Shown: piece by piece, positions 9,365 through 15,439 of the stretch
Layout of the letters: the number at the start of each line of letters is the position of its first letter
Position numbering within the stretch: the first letter of the stretch is position 1
Origin: Cellulomonas sp. IC4_254
Lineage (GTDB): Bacteria > Actinomycetota > Actinomycetes > Actinomycetales > Cellulomonadaceae
Assembly: GCF_011603975.1 (NCBI RefSeq)
Contig: NZ_JAANNB010000002.1
Coordinates: 1-56,817, forward strand
Length of the DNA stretch: 56,817 nucleotides
Direction of reading: 5' to 3'
Notes under the pieces: model-generated
Told to the model about the DNA's origin: nothing
Databases searched by the model: none
The model's input: only the letters and a program-made list of their open reading frames with translations
Position numbers and translations under genes: made by a program

Positions 9365-10758
9365 CCGCGCCGGCGCCGGCGGGCACCCGGCAGCGGGTCC
9401 TCGTCGTCACGCTGGACACGATCGCCGACCGGATGGCCGGCCCCGCGATCCGCGCCTGGGAGATCTCCCGGGCGCTGAGCGAGGAGCACGACGTCCGGCT
9501 CGTCACCTTCGGCCGGTGCAGCCGCGACGGCGTCGGCTTCCGGGCCGAGCACACGACCGTCGAGGCGTTCCGCGCGGACGTCGACGCCGCGGACGTGGTG
9601 GTCGTCCAGGGCTTCGTGTTCAACGCGTTCGCGTGGCTGCAGGACTGCCCGCAGGTGATCGTGGTCGACCTGTACGACCCGTTCCAGATCGAGACGCTCG
9701 AGGTCGACCGGTACAAGCCCGCCGCCGAGCGCGAGCGGGCCCTGGCGTTCGCGCTGGGCGAGCTCCGCGACCAGCTGCGCCGCGGCGACCTGTTCCTGTG
9801 CGCGTCCCGCCGGCAGCGCGACCTGTGGTTCGGGCACCTCTCGGCCGCCGGCCGGATCAACCCGGACACCTACGACGCCGACCCGAGCCTCGCGTCGCTG
9901 CTCACGATCGTCCCGTTCGGCACCGCGCCCGAGGCGCCCGTGCAGGCGCGGCACGCCATCAAGGGCGCCACGCCCGGGATCGGCCCGGACGACAAGGTCG
10001 TGCTGTGGGGCGGCGGCGTCTACAACTGGTTCGACCCGCTGACGCTGATCCGCGCGGTCGACCGGGTGCGCGCCCGGGTGCCGGAGGTGCGGCTGTACTT
10101 CCTCGGCATGAAGCACCCCAACCCCGACGTGCCGGAGATGGCCGTGGCCACCCGCACCCGGGACCTCGCCGACGAGCTCGGCCTGACCGGCTCGCACGTG
10201 TTCTTCAACGACGACTGGGTGCCGTACGAGACCCGCGCGGACTACCTGGTGGACGCGGACGTGGGCGTCAGCTGCCACTTCCCGCACGTGGAGACCGAGT
10301 TCTCGTTCCGGACGCGCATCCTGGACTACCTGTGGGCCGGGCTGCCGATCGTGTCGACCGAGGGCGACGGGTTCGCCGACCTCGTGCGCGAGCGGGGCCT
10401 GGGCCGCGCGGTGCCGCCGGAGGACGTGGACGCGCTGGCGGACGCGCTCGCCGAGCTGCTGACCGACGCGGACGCCGCGGCGGCCGCGCGCGCCGCCGTC
10501 GCGGAGACGGCCCGCGAGTTCACCTGGCCCGTGGTGCTGGCGCCGCTGGTCGAGTTCTGCCGCGCGCCGCGCCGGGCGGCCGACGCGCACCGGCTCGCCA
10601 CGTCCGACCCGGCCGCGCCGGTGCCGGTCGCGGTGCCGCGGGTCGGCCGGCTGCGCGCGCTGCGCACCGACGCGGGCGCCGTCTGGCGGCACCTGCGGGC
10701 CGGCGGCGTGCGCCAGGTGGTCGCGAAGGTGCGCTGGCGGCTCGCCCGCCGCCGCTGA
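9361..10758 (+). CDS. GT4-like (GT-B) glycosyltransferase
   Basis: Predicted cytoplasmic glycosyltransferase of 465 residues, last gene of the methyltransferase-wzm-wzt operon. Its GTG overlaps the wzt stop by 4 nt. The N-terminal half includes ADRMAGPAIRAWEISRAL, a motif often seen in GT4 enzymes of surface-polysaccharide clusters. The C-terminal nucleotide-sugar domain has VLWGGGVYNW, the FNDDWVPYETRADYL region and YLWAGLPIVSTEGDG. The last 35 residues form a basic amphipathic tail (LRAGG...KVRW) similar to the tail of the tandem transferase ending at 15311, which may help membrane contact. Donor and acceptor cannot be read from sequence. Confidence 0.85.
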   Translation: MTAPAPAGTRQRVLVVTLDTIADRMAGPAIRAWEISRALSEEHDVRLVTFGRCSRDGVGFRAEHTTVEAFRADVDAADVVVVQGFVFNAFAWLQDCPQVIVVDLYDPFQIETLEVDRYKPAAERERALAFALGELRDQLRRGDLFLCASRRQRDLWFGHLSAAGRINPDTYDADPSLASLLTIVPFGTAPEAPVQARHAIKGATPGIGPDDKVVLWGGGVYNWFDPLTLIRAVDRVRARVPEVRLYFLGMKHPNPDVPEMAVATRTRDLADELGLTGSHVFFNDDWVPYETRADYLVDADVGVSCHFPHVETEFSFRTRILDYLWAGLPIVSTEGDGFADLVRERGLGRAVPPEDVDALADALAELLTDADAAAAARAAVAETAREFTWPVVLAPLVEFCRAPRRAADAHRLATSDPAAPVPVAVPRVGRLRALRTDAGAVWRHLRAGGVRQVVAKVRWRLARRR

Positions 10759-10780
10759 CCGCGTCGGCGCCCAACGGACC

Positions 10781-10798
10781 GGTGCCCCCGCGGGCACC
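10781..10798. terminator. Hairpin between convergent glycosyltransferase genes
   Basis: A perfect 7-bp stem, GGTGCCC with GGGCACC and loop CCGC, is followed by a second GC palindrome, in the 63-bp gap between converging genes. No T-tract. Confidence 0.5.
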
Positions 10799-10821
10799 GC
10801 TGCCCGCGCGGGCGCCGCGCG

Positions 10822-12324
10822 TCAGCGCACCGAGCGGTGGTTCACGTGCGGGTCGTGCTTCGCGAGCTCGACCGTCTTCTCCACCAGGTACTGCCGCTCG
10901 AACGGCCGCACGTCGGCCACCCGGCTGGAGCTCTCGTAGTGGAACAGCGTCGCGAACGGCGTGCACACCACCGACCGCCCGGCGGCCACCACCTTGTGGC
11001 AGAAGTCGACGTCGTTGAACGCCATCGGCAGCTCCTCGCTGAAGCCGCCGAGCTCGAGGTAGAGGTCGCGGGGGACCAGCACGCACGCGGCGGTCACGGC
11101 GAGGTAGTCGACGTCGACGATCTTCGCGCCGAAGTGGCTCGCGTCGTCGGCGCCCACCCGGTGCGCGTGCACGGGCAGCCACGCGTCGTCGTGCACGATC
11201 CCGACGTGCTGGATGGTGCCGTCCTCGAACAGCAGCTTGGCGCCCACGGCCCCGACGCCCGGGTCCTGCGCGACGGCGACCATGCGGTCGAGCCAGCGCG
11301 GCTCCACCACCTCGGTGTCGTCGTTCAGCAGCACCACCAGGTCGCCGCGCGCGACCCGCACGCCCTCGTTGACCGAGTGCGAGAACGAGAACTCGCCGGT
11401 CACGGGGGCGACCGTCAGCCGGTCGCCGGCCAGGTCGCGGACCACGTCCACGACCCCCTCCGGGGTGTTCTCGCTCGCGACGAGCACGATCTCCCACCGC
11501 GGGTAGGTGGTCCGCTCGACCAGGGAGCGCACGGCGGTCTCGACGACGAGCGTCGACTCGCCGCGGACGTCGCGCCGGCCGCCGCCGGTCGGGATCACGA
11601 CCGAGACCAGGGGCGGCGGCTCCGGCAGCGTCCGCCAGACCCGCAGGTAGCCCGCCGGGTCCGCGACCTCGACCGTCGCGGGGACGCCGAGCCGCTCGTA
11701 CCGGGCGGCGACGGCGCGCCGGCCGGCCTCGACGTCTGCGGGGTCCGTGGACGGCGGGCGCAGCCGGGTCACGCCGATGACCGGCAGGTGCTCGACGCGG
11801 TCGGTGGCCTCGGTGACCCGCAGGTGCAGGTCCCACTCGGCGGCGCGCTCGTCGTCGGCGACGCCGCCGACCCGCTCGGCCAGCGTGCGGCGGACCAGGC
11901 AGAGCCGGCCGAGGTAGTCCCAGCCCTCGAGGTAGTGCGGCGCCCAGCCGGGCTTGGTGTGGATGCCCTCGATCCCGGGGGCGTCCCACTGCTCGTCGAC
12001 GTACAGCACGTCGGCCTCGGGCCGGGCCGCCAGGTACTCCGCGGCGGCGGACAGCACGCCCGGCTCCAGCTCGTCGCCGGGCGCGAGCAGGCCGAGGTAG
12101 TCGCCGCCGGCGCCGGCCGCGCGGGCGCCGAGCGGGCCGCCGACCCACTCGACCCGGCGGGGCAGCGCGGCGTCGACGGCCTCGCGGCCCTGCGGGGAGA
12201 CGCTGCCCGGGTCGGCGACCAGCCGGGCCGGCGCGCCGGGGTCGAGGGCCAGGCTCCGGGCGGTGCGGAGCACGGTGGCGTCGTCGCCGCCCCCGAGCAG
12301 GACGACGGACAGGACGGGGCTCAT
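10822..12324 (-). CDS. GT2 family glycosyltransferase with N-terminal accessory domain
   Basis: Predicted surface-polysaccharide glycosyltransferase of 500 residues. About residues 1-200 form a degenerate GT2-like module (LYVDEQWD matches the usual acidic motif position). From about 240 there is a full GT-A domain: VSVVIPTGGG, SHSVNEGVRVARGDLVVLLNDDTEV with the metal-binding Asp pair, and GTIQHVGIV. This two-module layout is common in O-antigen-type GT2 proteins. The ATG at 12324 overlaps the stop of the small coiled-coil gene upstream by 4 nt, so both share the leaderless promoter at 12679. The sugar specificity is unknown. Confidence 0.87.
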   Translation of the reverse strand: MSPVLSVVLLGGGDDATVLRTARSLALDPGAPARLVADPGSVSPQGREAVDAALPRRVEWVGGPLGARAAGAGGDYLGLLAPGDELEPGVLSAAAEYLAARPEADVLYVDEQWDAPGIEGIHTKPGWAPHYLEGWDYLGRLCLVRRTLAERVGGVADDERAAEWDLHLRVTEATDRVEHLPVIGVTRLRPPSTDPADVEAGRRAVAARYERLGVPATVEVADPAGYLRVWRTLPEPPPLVSVVIPTGGGRRDVRGESTLVVETAVRSLVERTTYPRWEIVLVASENTPEGVVDVVRDLAGDRLTVAPVTGEFSFSHSVNEGVRVARGDLVVLLNDDTEVVEPRWLDRMVAVAQDPGVGAVGAKLLFEDGTIQHVGIVHDDAWLPVHAHRVGADDASHFGAKIVDVDYLAVTAACVLVPRDLYLELGGFSEELPMAFNDVDFCHKVVAAGRSVVCTPFATLFHYESSSRVADVRPFERQYLVEKTVELAKHDPHVNHRSVR

Positions 12325-12671
12325 CGCTGGGACAGCCCCGCGCGCACGTAGCGGCCGGCGACCGACCGGGCGCGCCGGACCGCCTTCCGGAGCAGGCCGG
12401 CCGCGGAGGCCGGGCGCTGCTGGACCTGCGCCTCGAGCTCGCGGACGTACGCCTCGCGCTCGCGCAGGGCGTGGGTCTGCTCGCGGAGCAGCGCGTCGCG
12501 GCGCGCGACGGCCGCGCGGAGCACGTGCAGCTCCGCGGTCACGGCGTCGAAGCGCTGCTGGAGGAGGGGCTCGGCCGTCGCGGCGGCGCGCTCGGCCATC
12601 CGCTCGTGGGCCGCCCGGTCGCGTCGCGCGAGGTCGGCGTGCCACGGCGCACGGGTCGGCGAATCGGACAT
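12321..12671 (-). CDS. Small coiled-coil protein of unknown function
   Basis: I do not recognise a named family. The 116-residue protein has no signal peptide or membrane segment. Residues about 18-85 are dominated by Ala, Arg, Glu, Gln and Leu in a heptad-like pattern (AVARRDALLREQTHAL, REREAYVRELEAQVQQ), predicting a coiled coil. It ends in a basic segment, LLRKAVRRARSVAGRYVRAG, resembling the C-terminal tails of the neighbouring methyltransferase and glycosyltransferases. It is translationally coupled to the GT2 (ATGA overlap). A scaffold or chain-length role for that enzyme is plausible but unproven. The ATG at 12671 has a TAGTGT box 7 nt upstream. Confidence 0.8.
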   Translation of the reverse strand: MSDSPTRAPWHADLARRDRAAHERMAERAAATAEPLLQQRFDAVTAELHVLRAAVARRDALLREQTHALREREAYVRELEAQVQQRPASAAGLLRKAVRRARSVAGRYVRAGLSQR

Positions 12672-12678
12672 GGCGGGA

Positions 12679-12684
12679 ACACTA
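12679..12684 (-). promoter_or_regulatory. Leaderless -10 box for the coiled-coil/GT2 operon
   Basis: TAGTGT on the minus strand, exactly 7 nt before the ATG at 12671. It faces away from the box at 12725-12730 in the same 66-bp gap. Confidence 0.55.
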
Positions 12685-12724
12685 GAGCATCCGGGGCCCG
12701 GGACGGCAGCGACGCCCCAGCGTC

Positions 12725-12730
12725 TAGACT
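12725..12730 (+). promoter_or_regulatory. Leaderless -10 box of the tandem glycosyltransferase
   Basis: TAGACT ends 7 nt before the GTG at 12738. No Shine-Dalgarno sequence is present. Confidence 0.55.
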
Positions 12731-12737
12731 CGGCCGG

Positions 12738-15311
12738 GTGCGTGTCGTCCAGGTGTCTGCCCACTTCCCGCCGAACCTGGTGAGCGGGGGCACGCTGGTC
12801 CCGCAGCGCATCGCCCGCGGCCTGGCCGACCGGGGGCACGACGTGCACGTGTACGCGGGGTACCTGGACGAGGACCGCGAACCGCTGAGCACCTGGACCG
12901 AGGACGACGGCCACGGGGTGTCGGTGCGCTGGGTCGTCACGACGCCGTGGACCGCCTGGTCCGACCCGCGCAACAGCCTGAACCCCGCCGTGACGGCGGA
13001 CTTCGAGCGCTGGCTCGCGGAGGTCCGGCCGGACGTGGTGCACCTGCACTCGCTGCAGACGCTCGGCGCGGGGCTGGTCGGGGCGGCCCACCGCTCCGGC
13101 GCCCGGGTCGTGGTGACCATGCACGACTTCTGGTGGTCGTGCGCGCGCCAGTTCCTGGTCGCGCCGGACATGCGGCCGTGCAGCCTGGTCGTCGACTGCG
13201 GCACCTGCCCGTGCGCGGTGTCGCACGACTGGCTGGAGCGCCGCAACGCGCGGCTGCACGCCGAGCTGGAGCACGCGGACGTCGTGCTCGCGCCCTCGAC
13301 GAGCGCCGCGCAGGTGCTCGCGGCCAACGGCGTGGACCCGGCCCGGCTGGTCGTGGACGAGAACGGGGTCCCGCAGGGCGACCGAGCGCCGCAGGCCGGG
13401 CCGCCCGCCGCGCGCGAGCCGGGCGGTCCGGTCCGGTTCATGTTCGCCGGCGGCGCCGACCCGATGAAGGGCCTGCCGGTCCTGCTGGAGTCGCTCGCGG
13501 CGCTGCCCGGCGACGGCTGGACCCTCGACCTGTACGGCGTGGACCCCGCGGCGGCGCGCGGCGCCGGGCCGCTGCCCGCCGCGGTGCGGTTCCCGCCGGC
13601 CTACGACCGGACGACCGTCGCCGACGTGATGGCCGCGCACGACGTGCTGGTGCTGCCGTCGGTCATGCGCGAGTCGCACTCGATCGTCACCCGGGAGGCG
13701 CTGGCCGCCGGCCTGGCCGTGGTCTGCACGGACACGCTCGGCCCGCAGGAGGTGGTCGAGGACGGCGTCAACGGGATGGTCGTCCCCGCCGCCGACCCCG
13801 AGGCGCTCGGCGCCGCCCTCGCGCGGCTCGCCGCCGACCCGGCGCTGGTCGCCCGGCTCCGCGAGGGGCACGACGACGTGGCGATCCGCGAGTTCACCGA
13901 CCAGCTCGACGGGCTGGAGGAGCTGTACGCCGGCCTGGTCGCGCCGTCGCACGAGGAGGAGGACCGCATGTCGGAGCAGGACGCGCTCGAGGCCGAGGAC
14001 GCGCTGCTGCAGCGGGTGCTGTTCGTGGTGGGCATCCGGGGGGCGGCCCTGCGCTACCGGGGGTTCCTGCCCGCGGAGGCGCTGCGGCTGCGCGGGGTGC
14101 ACGCGGACGTCCGGCACTACCGCGACCCCGAGGTGCCGGCGCTCGCGGCCCGCGCCGACGCGCTGGTGCTCTACCGGGTGCCGGCGACGCCGCAGATCAC
14201 CCAGGTGGTCGAGGACGTGCGCGCGCGGCCCCGGCCGGTGCCGGTGCTGTTCGACATCGACGACCTGATCTTCGACCCCGCGCTCGAGGGGCAGGTGCAC
14301 GGCCTCGACGTGCTGTCCCCGGAGGAGCACGCGCTGTGGTGGCGCGGCGTCGCGCGGTACCGCACCACGATGGAGCTCGCGGACGCCTACGTCGGCAGCA
14401 CCGAGCGGCTGTGCGAGCACGCCACCGCGACCACCGGGCTGCCGGCGTTCCGGTTCGCCAACGGCGTCGGCGTCGACCTCGCGAAGCAGAGCGACCGCGC
14501 CCGCGCCCGCGCGCGCACCCCGGGGCCCCTGCGGATCGGCTACTTCAGCGGCACGAACACGCACGACGCGGACTGGGCGGTCGTCGAGCCCGCGGTCGCG
14601 CGGGTGCTCGCGGCGCGTCCGGACGTCGAGCTGTGGCTAGGCGGGTTCCTCACCACCGGGCCCGCGCTGGAGCCGTTCGCGGACCGGGTGCGCCGGCTGC
14701 CGATGCTGCCCTGGTACGAGCTGCCGGGCCGGCTGCGCGACGTGGACGTCAACCTCGCGCCGCTCGTGCTCGAGAACACGTTCAACGAGGCCAAGTCCGC
14801 CATCAAGTGGCTCGAGGCGGCGCTGGTCGAGACCCCCACGGTCGCCTCGCCCACGCAGCCGTTCCGCGAGGCGGTCGACGACGGGCGCACCGGGTTCCTC
14901 GCGACGGACGAGGCCGGCTGGGAGCGCGCGGTCGGCGCGCTGCTGGACGACGCCCTGCTGCGCCGCCGGGTGGGCGCCGCCGCCCGCCGCGAGGCGCTGC
15001 TGCGCTGGGGCCCGCACGCGCAGGCCGGCGCCTACCTGGACGCCCTGCGCGGCGCGGCCGCCGTCCGGCGCGCCCACGGGCCGCGGCAGGCGACCGGCTG
15101 GGTGCCGGTGCAGGACGACGAGCCGTTCGACGTCGCCGAGGGCTGGATCGACGCGCACCCGGGGATCCCGGACGACCGCCGGGCCCAGCTGATCGCCCGG
15201 GCGGCGGGGCTGCCCGGCGGGCGGCAGGCCGTGGCGGCCGCGCGGGTGCTCCGCGCGGGCGGGCCGTCGGCGCTCGCGCGCAAGGTGGCGTCCCGGGTCC
15301 GCACCCGCTGA
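12738..15311 (+). CDS. Tandem two-domain GT4-type glycosyltransferase
   Basis: An 857-residue protein made of two complete GT-B modules. Module 1 (about 1-405) starts VVQVSAHFPPNLVSGG. It has the FMFAGGADPMKGLPVLLESL sugar-nucleotide region and ESHSIVTREALAAG with the donor-contacting Glu. Module 2 (about 420-800) has LFDIDDLIFDP, IGYFSGTNTHDADW and NEAKSAIKWLEAALVETP. The junction encodes an acidic linker. At 13968 the linker contains an in-frame ATG preceded 5-8 nt by GGAGGA, a good ribosome site, so module 2 (447 residues) could also be made alone. Two successive glycosyl transfers by one chain are likely. The C-terminal tail (LRAGG...ARKV) matches that of the GT4 at 9361. The GTG start fits the leaderless -10 box. 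Confidence 0.87.
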   Translation: MRVVQVSAHFPPNLVSGGTLVPQRIARGLADRGHDVHVYAGYLDEDREPLSTWTEDDGHGVSVRWVVTTPWTAWSDPRNSLNPAVTADFERWLAEVRPDVVHLHSLQTLGAGLVGAAHRSGARVVVTMHDFWWSCARQFLVAPDMRPCSLVVDCGTCPCAVSHDWLERRNARLHAELEHADVVLAPSTSAAQVLAANGVDPARLVVDENGVPQGDRAPQAGPPAAREPGGPVRFMFAGGADPMKGLPVLLESLAALPGDGWTLDLYGVDPAAARGAGPLPAAVRFPPAYDRTTVADVMAAHDVLVLPSVMRESHSIVTREALAAGLAVVCTDTLGPQEVVEDGVNGMVVPAADPEALGAALARLAADPALVARLREGHDDVAIREFTDQLDGLEELYAGLVAPSHEEEDRMSEQDALEAEDALLQRVLFVVGIRGAALRYRGFLPAEALRLRGVHADVRHYRDPEVPALAARADALVLYRVPATPQITQVVEDVRARPRPVPVLFDIDDLIFDPALEGQVHGLDVLSPEEHALWWRGVARYRTTMELADAYVGSTERLCEHATATTGLPAFRFANGVGVDLAKQSDRARARARTPGPLRIGYFSGTNTHDADWAVVEPAVARVLAARPDVELWLGGFLTTGPALEPFADRVRRLPMLPWYELPGRLRDVDVNLAPLVLENTFNEAKSAIKWLEAALVETPTVASPTQPFREAVDDGRTGFLATDEAGWERAVGALLDDALLRRRVGAAARREALLRWGPHAQAGAYLDALRGAAAVRRAHGPRQATGWVPVQDDEPFDVAEGWIDAHPGIPDDRRAQLIARAAGLPGGRQAVAAARVLRAGGPSALARKVASRVRTR

Positions 15312-15323
15312 CGGTCCCGGGCG

Positions 15324-15355
15324 GGGCGGATCGGACATTTCGGGGCGATCCGCCC
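15324..15355 (+). terminator. Hairpin after the tandem glycosyltransferase
   Basis: A perfect 10-bp stem (GGGCGGATCG, 15324-15333, with 15346-15355) and a 12-nt loop start 12 nt after the stop codon. No T-tract. Confidence 0.5.
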
Positions 15356-15395
15356 GGGGTTGGCGAGGGGCCCCCGGAACGGGACCCGGGGTCCC

Positions 15396-15401
15396 TATCC
15401 T
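15396..15401 (+). promoter_or_regulatory. -10 box of the SpoIID-type gene
   Basis: TATCCT about 38 nt before the GTG at 15440. CGAGGA 6 nt before the start may act as ribosome site. Confidence 0.45.
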
Positions 15402-15439
15402 GAGGCGGTCCCCACCGCCGCACCTCCCGAGGACCCGCC

